This document shows, one piece after another, positions 35,494-44,530 of a DNA stretch of 64,000 bases (its first letter is position 1; the number at the start of each line of letters is the position of its first letter). Origin of the DNA: Aquabacterium sp029268225. GTDB lineage: Bacteria > Pseudomonadota > Gammaproteobacteria > Burkholderiales > Burkholderiaceae_C. The stretch spans positions 310,001-374,000 of the forward strand of contig NZ_JBBEYB010000001.1 of NCBI RefSeq assembly GCF_037482285.1, in the 5' to 3' direction. A program made the translations under genes and the position numbers. The notes beneath the pieces were generated by a model. That model saw only the letters and a list, made by a program, of their open reading frames with translations. It was not told where the DNA came from and made no database searches.

Positions 35494-36153
35494 ATGAACA
35501 CGCCCACGTCTGCTTCGCCCATCCGCCACGACGGCATGGACCGCCTGATCATGTCCTTCGACACGGCCTTGCGCACGGTGTTTGCCGAGCACCAGGCCTC
35601 ACGCCCCTGCCCTCAGGCGGCGCAGCCCGATGGGGATCTGAGCGACGAAGACAAGCGTCTGTCGGCCGCCTTGATGCGGGTGAACCATGTGGGCGAGGTG
35701 TGCGCGCAGGCCCTCTACGCCTCGCAGGCCTGGGGCACCAACGACCCGGTGCTCAAAGCCCAGTTCGACGAGGCCGCCCGCGAAGAAACCGACCACCTGG
35801 CCTGGACCGAGCAGCGGCTGAAGCAGTTGGGCAGCCGTACCAGCTTGCTCAACCCGCTGTGGTACGCCGGTGCTTTCGGCATCGGCCTGCTGGCCGCCAA
35901 AGCCGGCGACAAAATCAGCCTGGGTTTCGTCGTGGAAACCGAGCGTCAGGTGGAGCACCACCTCAACAGCCACATGGACCGTCTGCCCGTCGGCGACCAG
36001 TCCTCACGCGCCATCGTGGCGCAGATGCGCGACGACGAGGTGCAGCATGCCGACGCTGCTGAGCGCGCCGGCGGCGTGCCCCTGCCCAAGCCCGTGCAGG
36101 GCCTGATGCGCCTGGCCGCCAAGGTCATGACGACGGTGGCGCACCGGATCTGA
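35494..36153 (+). CDS. coq7: 3-demethoxyubiquinol 3-hydroxylase Coq7
   Basis: A 219-residue di-iron hydroxylase for a late step of ubiquinone synthesis. Iron ligands appear in NHVGEVCA, EETDHLAW, ETERQVEHH and DEVQHADAA, the paired ExxH pattern of the family. The N-terminal LDRLI-type segment MDRLIMSFDTALRTVF is also typical. ATG 35494 lacks a clear ribosome site; an ATG at 35536 is an alternative. It follows rodA by 68 bases and probably has its own promoter. Confidence 0.95.
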   Translation: MNTPTSASPIRHDGMDRLIMSFDTALRTVFAEHQASRPCPQAAQPDGDLSDEDKRLSAALMRVNHVGEVCAQALYASQAWGTNDPVLKAQFDEAAREETDHLAWTEQRLKQLGSRTSLLNPLWYAGAFGIGLLAAKAGDKISLGFVVETERQVEHHLNSHMDRLPVGDQSSRAIVAQMRDDEVQHADAAERAGGVPLPKPVQGLMRLAAKVMTTVAHRI

Positions 36154-36187
36154 GTCGGGCAGGGCGGTCGGGCCGGATCGGGCCCGT

Positions 36188-36610
36188 TCAGGCTGCCACG
36201 ATCTCGAAGCTGGTCGTGATCTCGGCGGACTTGCCGATCATGATCGAGGCCGAGCAGTACTTCTCGTGCGACATCTGGATGGCGCGCGCCACGGCGGTTT
36301 CCATCAGGTTCACGCCGGTCACCACAAAGTGCATGTTGATCTTGGTGAAGACCTTGGGGTCGGTGTCGGCGCGTTCGGCGGTGAGCTTGACCTGGCAGCC
36401 GCGCACATCGTGGCGGCCACGCTTGAGGATCAGCACCACGTCATAGGCCGTGCAGCCGCCTGTGCCCGCGAGCACGGTTTCCATCGGACGCGGGGCCAGA
36501 TTGCGGCCACCGCCCTCGGGGGCGCCGTCCATGTTGATGATGTGGCCGCTGCCGGTTTCCGCCATGAAGGCCATGCCGGAGGCCGGTTGCCAGTTGATCG
36601 TGCATTCCAT
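36188..36610 (-). CDS. OsmC-family peroxiredoxin-like protein
   Basis: A 140-residue OsmC/YhfA-like protein. RPMETVLAGTGGCTAYDVVLIL carries the first redox Cys (in GGCTA) and HEKYCSASIM the second, the pair that reduces organic hydroperoxides in OsmC and Ohr. The short form most resembles YhfA-type OsmC proteins, whose substrates are poorly known. It is convergent with coq7. Confidence 0.9.
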   Translation of the reverse strand: MECTINWQPASGMAFMAETGSGHIINMDGAPEGGGRNLAPRPMETVLAGTGGCTAYDVVLILKRGRHDVRGCQVKLTAERADTDPKVFTKINMHFVVTGVNLMETAVARAIQMSHEKYCSASIMIGKSAEITTSFEIVAA

Positions 36611-36667
36611 TGAAATCTGTCCTTTGCGATGCAGTCGGGTACGACCGTGCTGCGTTTTGACACGCTA

Positions 36668-36696
36668 TTGCGTAACTATGTCACGCCAGATACAAT
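36668..36696 (+). promoter_or_regulatory. Candidate promoter for a small RNA
   Basis: TTGCGT, 17 bases, then TACAAT. The -10 matches five of six consensus bases, the -35 only three. It is correctly placed for a transcript ending at the terminator at 36790. Confidence 0.45.
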
Positions 36697-36702
36697 CAGT
36701 CA

Positions 36703-36819
36703 CAGCAGCGTGGAACTTTTCGAAACGAGAAGGCTCACACCACTGCTTGTTTCTTTTGTCTCTCCACTTTACCGTTCAAACGGATTCCGAACCCGAGATC
36801 ATGGTCTCGGGTTTTTTTT
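36703..36819 (+). ncRNA. Candidate small regulatory RNA, about 117 bases
   Basis: No gene explains the strong plus-strand terminator ending at 36819: the flanking genes, OsmC and rep, are both on the minus strand. The interval from the promoter-like element forms a hairpin CTTTTCG-AAA-CGAGAAG (36716-36732), a pyrimidine-rich single-stranded stretch (36747-36771), a small CCGT/ACGG hairpin and the terminator with eight T. This layout is that of an Hfq-type small RNA. Start is inferred from the -10 and could shift by a few bases. Reading frames through it have no family resemblance. Confidence 0.55.
36790..36819 (+). terminator. Strong intrinsic terminator, plus strand
   Basis: ACCCGAGA pairs with TCTCGGGT across a six-base loop, then eight T. 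It is one-directional, because the other strand has no T run after the stem. Confidence 0.9.
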
Positions 36820-36867
36820 CGTCCGTTCGTGGCGACAGGCCTTCGATTCACCAATGTGAGTGGGTAC

Positions 36868-38985
36868 TCACTGATTGTCAAAGGCCCGCGCGGCAGCCTG
36901 AGAGGCCTTGGCCTTGGCGGCCATTTCCTCGCGCAGGCGTTTGAGCTTTTCGCGCGGGTCTTCCTTCGGCACGCCGCCTTCGTCCAACTTCATCTCGGCA
37001 ATGAAGCGGCTGGGCGTGGCTTGCACGTACTCGCGCCCCTTCTTGCGGCGCTTGAGCACGCTCACCCCCAGCGTCAATCTGGCGCGCGTGATGCCCACGT
37101 ACATCAGGCGACGCTCTTCTTCCACCTGCTGTGGCGTGATGTCGCCCTCTTCGCGTGAGAAGGGCAGGGAGCCTTCGTTGACCCCGGCCAGCACGACATG
37201 CGGCCATTCCAGACCCTTCGAGGCGTGCAGGGTGGACAGTGTCACCACGTTCTGCTCGGCGTTGCGTTCGGCCAGGCTGGTGATCAGCGAGATCAGCTGG
37301 GCGATCTCCAGCACGCTCTTCTTTTCGGTCTCGACCGACAGGCCACCATCGTTCTCGATCTGGCCGCCGCAGCGCTTGGCCACCCAGTCGATGAAATCGA
37401 GCACATTGGTCCAGCGGGCCGCCGCCACCTTCTCGTTTTCCTCGTTGTCGTAGAGGTGCTGCTCGTAGCCGATGTCCTTGAGCCACTCCAGCAGCAGCGT
37501 CTTGGCCTCTTCGCTGCCGTAGGTGTGGCGGGCGCGGTACTCCAGGTCGTTCACATAGCGCCCGAACTCATGCAGGCCGTCCAGCGCCCGCTTGTTGAGC
37601 GCCGCGTGCAGCGAGTCGGAGAACAGCGCCTCGAACAGGCTGACCTTCCACTTGCCGGCGAACTCACCCAGGGTGCCCAGGGTCTGGTGGCCGATGCCGC
37701 GCTTCGGGGTCGTCACCGCGCGCAAAAACGCCGGGTCGTCGTCGTTGTTGAGCAGCAGGCGAAGCCAGGCACACAGGTCCTTGATCTCGGCCTTGTCGAA
37801 AAAGCTCTGCCCACCGGAGACCTTGTAGGGGATGTTGGCCTTGCGCAGCGCCTGCTCAAAGGGACGGGCCTGGTGGTTGGCGCGGTAGAGGATGGCGAAG
37901 TTCGACCAGTCCGTCTTGCTCGGATCGCCTGGGTGGCGTTCCAGCAGGCCGCTGCGCAGCAGCTGGAAGTGGGCCACGGCGCGCTCGGCCTCGTGCTCTT
38001 CGTTGTCGCACATCATCAGCTTGACGGGCTCGCCTTCGCCCAGGTCCGACCACAGCGTCTTCTGGAACAGCTTGGGGTTGGTGGCGATGACGTGGTTGGC
38101 CGCGCGCAAGATGGCCGAGGTCGAGCGGTAGTTCTGCTCCAGCGGGATGACCTTGAGGTTGGGGTAGTCCTGTGGCAGGCGCTTGAGGTTGTCCAGCGTG
38201 GCGCCGCGCCAGCCGTAAATCGACTGGTCGTCGTCGCCCACGGCGGTGAAGATGCCTTCGGGGCCCAGCAGCAGCTTGAGCAGTTCGTACTGCGTGGCGT
38301 TGGTGTCCTGGTACTCGTCGATCAGGACATGACGCAGCTGGCGCTGCCACTTGGCGCGCACCTGTTCGTGCTCGGCCAGCAGCTTCATGGGCAGGCCGAT
38401 CAGGTCGTCGAAATCCACCGCCTGGTAGGCTAGCAAGCGCTCTTCGTAGAGCTTCATCACCCGCGCGGCGACCTGTTCGTCGTCATCCTGGGCCTGAGCC
38501 AGCGCCTGGGCGCTGTTGAGCCCGTTGTTCTTCCACAGGCTGATCGTCCACTGCCAGCTGCGCGCCAGCTTGGCGTCGGTGGTGCCGCCGGCATCGCGCA
38601 GGATGCTGGTGACATCGTCGCTGTCCAGGATGGAGAAGCTGGGCTTCAGTCCCAGCGCCGCGCCGTCTTCACGCAGCAGCTTCACGCCCAGCGAGTGGAA
38701 GGTGCACACCAGCAGCTTGCCCGCGGCCCGCGGCCCGATCAGGCCCTTGACGCGCTCGCGCATTTCGGCGGCGGCCTTGTTGGTGAAAGTGATGGCGCCG
38801 ATTTCGGCCGGCTTGAGGTCAGCGCCCGGGCCGGGCTGCAGCAGGCGCGCGATCTTGTGCGTGATCACGCGCGTCTTGCCCGAACCGGCGCCCGCCAGCA
38901 CCAGACAGGGGCTGTCGAGGTGCTGCACGGCGGCCATCTGGGCCGGGTTCATGGTGGGGGCGGCGGAATCGGCGGGGGAGGACAT
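36868..38985 (-). CDS. rep: ATP-dependent DNA helicase Rep (UvrD/Rep family)
   Basis: A 705-residue superfamily 1A helicase, 3'-5'. Motif I is AGAGSGKTRV, Ia ITFTNKAAAEM, II DEYQDTN, III GDDDQSIYGWRGA, IV LEQNYRS, V STLHASKGLEWPHV and VI EERRLMYVGITRA. The DDDQSIY form and length favour Rep over UvrD or PcrA. It assists replication forks past bound proteins. The last 50 residues are charged and helical. Neither ATG 38985 nor a second at 38952 has a clear ribosome site. Confidence 0.93.
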   Translation of the reverse strand: MSSPADSAAPTMNPAQMAAVQHLDSPCLVLAGAGSGKTRVITHKIARLLQPGPGADLKPAEIGAITFTNKAAAEMRERVKGLIGPRAAGKLLVCTFHSLGVKLLREDGAALGLKPSFSILDSDDVTSILRDAGGTTDAKLARSWQWTISLWKNNGLNSAQALAQAQDDDEQVAARVMKLYEERLLAYQAVDFDDLIGLPMKLLAEHEQVRAKWQRQLRHVLIDEYQDTNATQYELLKLLLGPEGIFTAVGDDDQSIYGWRGATLDNLKRLPQDYPNLKVIPLEQNYRSTSAILRAANHVIATNPKLFQKTLWSDLGEGEPVKLMMCDNEEHEAERAVAHFQLLRSGLLERHPGDPSKTDWSNFAILYRANHQARPFEQALRKANIPYKVSGGQSFFDKAEIKDLCAWLRLLLNNDDDPAFLRAVTTPKRGIGHQTLGTLGEFAGKWKVSLFEALFSDSLHAALNKRALDGLHEFGRYVNDLEYRARHTYGSEEAKTLLLEWLKDIGYEQHLYDNEENEKVAAARWTNVLDFIDWVAKRCGGQIENDGGLSVETEKKSVLEIAQLISLITSLAERNAEQNVVTLSTLHASKGLEWPHVVLAGVNEGSLPFSREEGDITPQQVEEERRLMYVGITRARLTLGVSVLKRRKKGREYVQATPSRFIAEMKLDEGGVPKEDPREKLKRLREEMAAKAKASQAAARAFDNQ

Positions 38986-39217
38986 CGGGGGGGGCAGCGC
39001 AAGCGTACGGGCGGGCAGGGGTGCAAGGATAGTGCACGGCGCGCGCCGCGGTTTGTCGCGGGATGTTCCATTGGCTGCCGGAACGGTGCCCCCCGTTCAA
39101 GGGTTTCAAGGGTGAACCCGTGACACATGACGGCGGCGCTTGCATACCATCGACTGACGTAATGACCCTGCGGCGTCGTCGGCTGTCCCGGCGATGCGGA
39201 TTTTGGAAGGAGTACAC

Positions 39218-39901
39218 ATGAAACCCATTGGCCGTCAGACCCTCGTGGCTGCTGCGTTGGCCGTGCTTGGTTCGGTGTCCTCATCGGCCTGGGCCGACAG
39301 CTACACCATTGATTTCAAGACCTTCTTCAATACCGCCACGCCCGACAACGCCTTCGATACCAAGACGCTGAACTACAGCGTGGCCAAGCTGACCATCAGT
39401 GACTTGGCTGGTGGCAATGGCGTGCAGCTGACGTTGCAGCAGAACAATCACACCTTCGCCGCCTTGTCGACGGAGGGCAATGTGGTGGACGCGTTGTGGA
39501 TCAAGGCGCCCGCCGGCACGCTGGCCAGCCTGTCCGGCGCTGCATTGGTGGAAGGGGCCGGTTACAGCGCCACCCCATTCATCAAGGATGTCGGGTATGC
39601 CTACAACTGGAACATCGACTTTGCCGGCACCAGCTTCGTTGAAGGACAGTCGGCCGTGTTGACCCTGTCGGGTGCGGGCCTGAGTGCCGCCACCTTGGCC
39701 ACCATCGCCCAGCAAACCCCCATCATGCTCAGCTTGGGCAACGTGGGGGGCACCTACGGCCTGCCTTCAATGGGCAACACCGTTCACTTTGTGAGCGCAG
39801 CCCCCGTTCTGGTGACGGCCGTGCCTGAGCCTGCCACGTATGCCTTGATGGGCTTGGGGCTGGTCGGCTTGGTGTGCGCGCGTCGCCGCCACGCAGCCTG
39901 A
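39218..39901 (+). CDS. PEP-CTERM sorting-domain protein
   Basis: A 227-residue exported protein. A signal peptide ends near SAWAD; the beta-rich middle has no recognised family; and the C-terminus carries the sorting signal VPEPATYALMGLGLVGLVCA followed by RRR. Exosortase/EpsH-type enzymes process such tails in bacteria that make exopolysaccharide; the enzyme gene is not in this window. GGAAGGAG lies five bases before ATG 39218. A terminator follows, so the gene is a single unit. Unlike the second PEP-CTERM gene at 57657, I see no sigma-54 promoter here. Confidence 0.9.
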   Translation: MKPIGRQTLVAAALAVLGSVSSSAWADSYTIDFKTFFNTATPDNAFDTKTLNYSVAKLTISDLAGGNGVQLTLQQNNHTFAALSTEGNVVDALWIKAPAGTLASLSGAALVEGAGYSATPFIKDVGYAYNWNIDFAGTSFVEGQSAVLTLSGAGLSAATLATIAQQTPIMLSLGNVGGTYGLPSMGNTVHFVSAAPVLVTAVPEPATYALMGLGLVGLVCARRRHAA

Positions 39902-39938
39902 GGGCAAGGAGGCCGCTCCGGCGGCACCGCTGTGACTC

Positions 39939-39960
39939 ACCCGCTGCGGCGGGTTTTTTT
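39939..39960 (+). terminator. Intrinsic terminator after PEP-CTERM gene
   Basis: CCCGC pairs with GCGGG across a four-base loop and is followed by seven T. Confidence 0.85.
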
Positions 39961-40022
39961 CTGGGCGCGTGGCCCGCGGGTACGCCCAGTACAGGCCAGG
40001 GCGACGCACGTCGCCCCGTGGA

Positions 40023-41297
40023 TCAACCCAGTTGGTCGATGAAGGCTTGAACCAGGTCGGTGAAGGCCCAGGGCTGTTCCACGGCGCTCAGATGGGCGCA
40101 CCCTGGCAGGGTCACGCATTCCGCATGGGGCATGGCGGCGGCCATGGCCTGCATGCCAGCGGGTGGCGTGCTGCTGTCTTCGCCGCCAGCCAGCAGCAGG
40201 GTGGGCACGCGGATCTGGCCCAGGTGCGCCGTCATGTCTGCTTCGCCCAGGGCGGCGGCGCAGGCGGTGTAGCCCTCGGGGTCTGTGGCCAGCAGCAGGC
40301 GCTGGTGGCGCTGCACGGCAGCGGTCTGGCTGGCGCGGAAGGCCTCGCTGAAGAAGCGCGCCATCGTGCCTTCCGCCACGGCCTCCAATCCCTCTTGTTC
40401 GACCGTCTGGATGCGTTGCTGCAGGGCCGCGCGCCCCGCGTCGTCGTAGCCACTGGTGGTGTTGGCCAGCACCAGGGCCTTCACCTTGCCGGGGTGGCGC
40501 ATGGCCAGTGCCTGGCCGATCAGTCCGCCCATCGACAGGCCCACCCAGATCACCGGCTCGCCGTCAGCCACCTCGTCGATCAGACGGGCGGCGTCATCGG
40601 CGAGGTCGTCCAGGCTCAGGGCGCCGGTGGGTAGGGCCGAGCGGCCGTGTCCGCGCGTGTCCGGGCAGATCACGCGGCAGGTGGCGGCCAGTTCGTTGGC
40701 CACCAGGTCCCACATGGCGCTGTCTTGCCCCAAGGCGTGACTCAGGATCACGGTGTGGCGTGGCGTGTCGCTGCGGGCGTCGCGTACCGTGGCGTGCAGC
40801 TTGGGGCGGCTGCGCGTGAACACCGAGCGGCCCACGCCGGGGTGCCACGACTGGTCGGCCGGGTGGGGCGGGGGCTCGATGCCCAGTTCGCGCATGATGC
40901 CCAGGGCCTTCGAAAAACCCGTGTTGGCCGCCGGCACGCCGGCATAGATGGCGATCTGAAACAGGGCTTCGCGTACCTCGGCCGGGGTCAGGGTGTGGGC
41001 GTTGCCGGGGGTGAGCGAGCCGCGCATGTGGATCTCGAACTCGTCCCAGCGGCCCAGGGCGCAGGTCACGGCCATCACCAGCACACGGCGGGTCTTCCAG
41101 TCCAGGCCGGGGCGGCCCCACACGCCATGCCAGGCGTAGTCGGTGATGAAGTGCTGGAAGCCGGCGTTGAAGGCATTGGCCTTGGCCACGGACTTGTCCA
41201 CCCAGGCATCGCCCAGGGCGGCGCGGCGGTTGCGCATGCCGCGCTCGAAAGGATGATCGAAAGGGTGGTCGACGAGGCGGTCCGTTGGCTCTGACAT
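40023..41297 (-). CDS. pcaCD: Fused 4-carboxymuconolactone decarboxylase / 3-oxoadipate enol-lactonase
   Basis: A 424-residue fusion acting in the protocatechuate branch of the beta-ketoadipate pathway. Residues about 15-135 are the decarboxylase (PcaC) domain, with GRPGLDWKTRRVLVMAVTCA and TPAEVREALFQIAIYAGVPA. Residues about 165-424 are an alpha/beta hydrolase (PcaD): VILSHALGQDSAMW, nucleophile in WVGLSMGGLIGQ, Asp in AGGEDSSTPP and His in GCAHLSAVEQP. Order is decarboxylase first. GGGAA precedes ATG 41297. No other pca genes or a PcaQ/PcaR regulator are adjacent, so it is isolated from its pathway. Confidence 0.9.
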   Translation of the reverse strand: MSEPTDRLVDHPFDHPFERGMRNRRAALGDAWVDKSVAKANAFNAGFQHFITDYAWHGVWGRPGLDWKTRRVLVMAVTCALGRWDEFEIHMRGSLTPGNAHTLTPAEVREALFQIAIYAGVPAANTGFSKALGIMRELGIEPPPHPADQSWHPGVGRSVFTRSRPKLHATVRDARSDTPRHTVILSHALGQDSAMWDLVANELAATCRVICPDTRGHGRSALPTGALSLDDLADDAARLIDEVADGEPVIWVGLSMGGLIGQALAMRHPGKVKALVLANTTSGYDDAGRAALQQRIQTVEQEGLEAVAEGTMARFFSEAFRASQTAAVQRHQRLLLATDPEGYTACAAALGEADMTAHLGQIRVPTLLLAGGEDSSTPPAGMQAMAAAMPHAECVTLPGCAHLSAVEQPWAFTDLVQAFIDQLG

Positions 41298-41404
41298 GGC
41301 GTGTGTTCCCGAAAGATCGATGACGGCGACATTGTGCCGCCTGGGGCCGGGTCGCTCGCGGGCCACCGAGGCATGTGATGCTCAGATCGGTTATCGTGCG
41401 AACC

Positions 41405-42352
41405 ATGCAACGTTCCACCGCTCACCTCCTGACCTGGGGGCTGCCACTGTGTGTGGCCGCCTTGCTGGCCGGGTGCGCCAGTGGCCCGGAGCCGCGCACC
41501 GCGACGCCTTCTCAGCGCGACGGAGCGCCTGCCCAGGCCCCGGCCGATCTGGCCACGCTGCCCGACCCGTTGCCGCGCATCGAGCCCATCCGCAAGGGCG
41601 GGCCGAACAAGCCCTATGCGGTGCTGGGCCAGTCCTACGAGCCGATCGCCGACGACGTGCCGTGGCGCGAGCAGGGCGTGGCCTCTTGGTACGGCACGAA
41701 ATTCCATGGCCGCCGCACCGCCAGTGGCGAGCTGTTCAGCATGTACGGCCTGACTGCCGCCCACCGCACCTTGCCCATCCCCAGCTACGCGCGCGTGCGT
41801 CATCTGAAAACCGGCAAGTCCATCATCGTGCGCATCAATGACCGTGGGCCTTTCCATGCCTCGCGGGTGATCGACCTGAGTTATGCCGCCGCCGTCAAGC
41901 TGGGCATGGCCTCGGCGGGCAACGCACAGGTCGAGGTCACGCGCCTGACCTTCGATGACATCCGCAGGGGCGTCTGGGGCAGCGAGCCGGAGCCGGCCGA
42001 CGCCGATGTCGCCGAGGTCGCGGCGGTGTCCACGCCTGCGGCCCTGGTGCCTGAACGTGTGTCGGACGCGTCGGTGCCGCCTTCGCCCCCGCCTTCGCGC
42101 GCCCACACCCCGGCGCAGCGGGGCTTTTATGTGCAGCTGGCCGCCTTGCGCCAGCGCGAAGGGGTCGATCGCTTGCAGCAGCGCGTCTCCAACGAGTTGG
42201 CCGATCTGCTGCCGATGCTGGCGGTGTTCCACGAGGCCTCGCTTTACAAGCTGAAGGTAGGGCCCTATGCCACCCGTGAGGATGCGGTCGTGGCCGCGGC
42301 ACAGGCCCGCGAAGCCCTGCAACTGAGCCCGATGGTGGTGGAGCGCCGCTGA
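41405..42352 (+). CDS. rlpA: Septal ring lytic transglycosylase RlpA
   Basis: A 315-residue outer-membrane lipoprotein. The signal peptide ends in the lipobox LLAGC. Residues about 95-185 form the double-psi beta-barrel (GVASWYGTKFHGRRTASGE, VRINDRGPFHASRVIDLS) with conserved His and Asp. A Pro-rich linker leads to a C-terminal SPOR domain (GFYVQLAALRQREGVDRL) that binds denuded septal glycan. RlpA cleaves such strands in Pseudomonas; activity here is inferred. In many relatives rlpA sits next to rodA, but here it is 6 kb away, next to pcaCD. Confidence 0.95.
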   Translation: MQRSTAHLLTWGLPLCVAALLAGCASGPEPRTATPSQRDGAPAQAPADLATLPDPLPRIEPIRKGGPNKPYAVLGQSYEPIADDVPWREQGVASWYGTKFHGRRTASGELFSMYGLTAAHRTLPIPSYARVRHLKTGKSIIVRINDRGPFHASRVIDLSYAAAVKLGMASAGNAQVEVTRLTFDDIRRGVWGSEPEPADADVAEVAAVSTPAALVPERVSDASVPPSPPPSRAHTPAQRGFYVQLAALRQREGVDRLQQRVSNELADLLPMLAVFHEASLYKLKVGPYATREDAVVAAAQAREALQLSPMVVERR

Positions 42353-42358
42353 GCCTGC

Positions 42359-43213
42359 ATGCCGTATCTGGCTTTGTTGTTCAACGCCTTCGTGTGGGGG
42401 CTGTCGTGGTGGCCTTTGCGTCACCTGCAGGCGCAGGGGCTGCACCCGCTGTGGGCCACGCTGCTGTTTTTCGCGCTGGGCGGTACCGTGATCGCGCTGA
42501 CGCGCCCGCAGGCCTGGGCCACGGTGTGCCGCACGCCGGCGTTGTGGGTGCTGGCGCTGGCCTCCGGGGCCACCAACGCCGCTTTCAACTGGGGCGTGAG
42601 CTCCGGTGAGGTGGTGCGCGTGGTGCTGTTGTTCTACCTCATGCCCTTGTGGGCGGTCGGCCTGGCCTGGTGGCTGCTCGGTGAGCGCATCACGGGCCTG
42701 GCGCTTGTGCGCGTGGGCCTGGCCTTGGGCGGGGCTTTGCTGGTCTTGCGGCCGGTCGAGGGCGGCTGGCCCGCCTTCCAGGGGCTGGCCGACTGGCTGG
42801 GCCTGCTGGGCGGCATGGGCTTTGCGCTCACCAATGTGGTGTTACGGCGCCAGGCGGCGCAGCCGACGTCGGCGCGGGCTCTGGCGATGTTCCTCGGCGG
42901 CATCACCTTGCCGGCCTTGATGGGCACGGTGCTGGCCGTTCAGGGAGTGATCCCACCCTGGCCACCGCTGCAACTGACCTGGCTGTGGCAGGCGTTGGCG
43001 CTGGGCTCGCTCTTTCTGATCGGAAACATGGCCTTGCAGTTCGGCGCCTCGCGCCTGCCTGTGCACATCACGTCGGTGGTCATGCTCACCGAGGTGATGT
43101 TTGCCGCAGGTTCGGCCGTGTGGCTGGGCGGCGAGGTGCTGCGACCAACGGTGCTGGCGGGTGGCGCCCTGATCCTGCTGGCTGCCTTGATGGCCAGCCG
43201 CGACAAGGCCTGA
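42359..43213 (+). CDS. EamA-family (drug/metabolite) transporter
   Basis: A 284-residue membrane protein with ten expected helices in two EamA halves; the first half ends near GGALLVLRPVEGG and the second begins GLADWLGLLGGMGFAL. The RLPVHITSVVMLTEVMFAAG segment is the family's second-half signature. Substrates in the DMT superfamily range widely and cannot be read here. It starts six bases after rlpA, so both share a transcript. Confidence 0.9.
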   Translation: MPYLALLFNAFVWGLSWWPLRHLQAQGLHPLWATLLFFALGGTVIALTRPQAWATVCRTPALWVLALASGATNAAFNWGVSSGEVVRVVLLFYLMPLWAVGLAWWLLGERITGLALVRVGLALGGALLVLRPVEGGWPAFQGLADWLGLLGGMGFALTNVVLRRQAAQPTSARALAMFLGGITLPALMGTVLAVQGVIPPWPPLQLTWLWQALALGSLFLIGNMALQFGASRLPVHITSVVMLTEVMFAAGSAVWLGGEVLRPTVLAGGALILLAALMASRDKA

Positions 43214-43223
43214 GGCCCTGGCG

Positions 43224-43243
43224 CGGGGCGAGCGTCCGCCCCG
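43224..43243. terminator. GC hairpin between convergent eamA and hemE
   Basis: CGGGGCG pairs with CGCCCCG over a six-base loop in the 48-base gap. There is no T tract, so it may act as a bidirectional, imperfect stop. Confidence 0.4.
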
Positions 43244-43261
43244 GCCCGTCAGTCTGGTGAC

Positions 43262-44377
43262 TCAGTCGCGCAACTGGCGGCTGTGCGCGTGCACCGTATC
43301 CACCAGCACCTTCACGTTTTCGGGCGGGGTGAACTGGCTGATGCCGTGGCCCAGGTTGAAGATGTGGCCAGACGTGGCCGACGGCTTGCCGAAGCTGTCC
43401 AGGGTCTTGATGACCTCAGCCTGCACCTGCTCGGGCTGGGCAAACAGCACGTTCGGGTCCAGATTGCCTTGCAGGGCGACGCGGTCGCCGACTTGCGCAC
43501 GGGCCTTGCCCAGGTTCATGGTCCAGTCCAGACCGACCACGTCACAGCCGCTGTCGGCGATCTCGTCGATCCAGATGCCACCGCCCTTGGTGAAGACGAT
43601 GTGCGGGATGCGGTAGCCGTTGTGCTCTTTCTTCAGCTGCGACAGCACGCGCTTGGTGTACGCCAGGCTGAACTGCTGGAAAGCGCCATCGGCCAGCACG
43701 CCGCCCCAGGAGTCGAAGATCATCGCGGCCTGCGCGCCGGCTTCGATCTGGGTGTTCAGGTACAGCGCGACGGCATCGGCATTGACCGCCAGGATGCGGT
43801 GCATCAGGTCGGGGCGCTGGTACATCAGGGTCTTGACCAGGCGGTAGTCGTCCGAGCCACCGCCTTCGACCATGTAGCAGGCCAGGGTCCACGGGCTGCC
43901 TGAGAAACCGATCAGCGGCACCTTGCCCACGCCGTTCTCATCGGCCAGGGCCTTGCGGATGGTGCCGACCGCGTCGAACACATAGCGCAGCTTGTCCATG
44001 TCGGGCACGGCCAGTTCGGCCACGGCGGCTTCGTCACGTACGACCTTGGCGAACTTCGGGCCTTCTCCGGCAGCAAAGCTCAGGCCCAGGCCCATGGCAT
44101 CGGGCACGGTCAGGATGTCGCTGAACAGGATGGCGGCGTCCAGGTCGTAGCGGCGCAGCGGCTGCAGCGTGACCTCGCAGGCCAGCTCCGGGTTTGTGGC
44201 CAGGCCCATGAAACTGCCGGCCTGGTCGCGCGTGGCGCGGTACTCGGGCAGGTAGCGTCCGGCCTGGCGCATCAGCCACACGGGTGTGCAGTCGGTGGGC
44301 AAGCGCAGGCAGGCCCGCAGGAAGCGGTCGTTGGCCAGGGGCGGGAGCGAAATCGCAGGGGTGTGGGCAGCAGTCAT
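43262..44377 (-). CDS. hemE: Uroporphyrinogen decarboxylase
   Basis: A 371-residue enzyme that removes four carboxyl groups from uroporphyrinogen III to give coproporphyrinogen III in haem synthesis. Signatures are PVWLMRQAGRYLPEYR, GFSGSPWTLACYMVEG, IFDSWGGVL and GHIFNLGHGISQFTPP. The invariant Arg and Asp residues of the active site lie in the first and third. ATG 44377 is chosen as it precedes the conserved N-terminus. Stands alone and divergent from the acyltransferase gene. Confidence 0.97.
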   Translation of the reverse strand: MTAAHTPAISLPPLANDRFLRACLRLPTDCTPVWLMRQAGRYLPEYRATRDQAGSFMGLATNPELACEVTLQPLRRYDLDAAILFSDILTVPDAMGLGLSFAAGEGPKFAKVVRDEAAVAELAVPDMDKLRYVFDAVGTIRKALADENGVGKVPLIGFSGSPWTLACYMVEGGGSDDYRLVKTLMYQRPDLMHRILAVNADAVALYLNTQIEAGAQAAMIFDSWGGVLADGAFQQFSLAYTKRVLSQLKKEHNGYRIPHIVFTKGGGIWIDEIADSGCDVVGLDWTMNLGKARAQVGDRVALQGNLDPNVLFAQPEQVQAEVIKTLDSFGKPSATSGHIFNLGHGISQFTPPENVKVLVDTVHAHSRQLRD

Positions 44378-44530
44378 CCTCCGATTGTAGGCAGTCCCCG
44401 CACGCATGGCGTCTGGGCGTGCTCTCAGCGAGGTTCGGGCGGCGCACCGCGAGCAGGCCTGCTCATTCAGGGGGGCTCTCCGCACAAGCCATGAGCCGCT
44501 GTCCCCCTTCCATCTGCCAGCATCGAGCGC

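Noticed and set aside
36629..36859. A 76-codon plus-strand frame over the candidate small RNA
   Set aside because: It runs through the terminator and into the next gene, has no ribosome site and no family resemblance.
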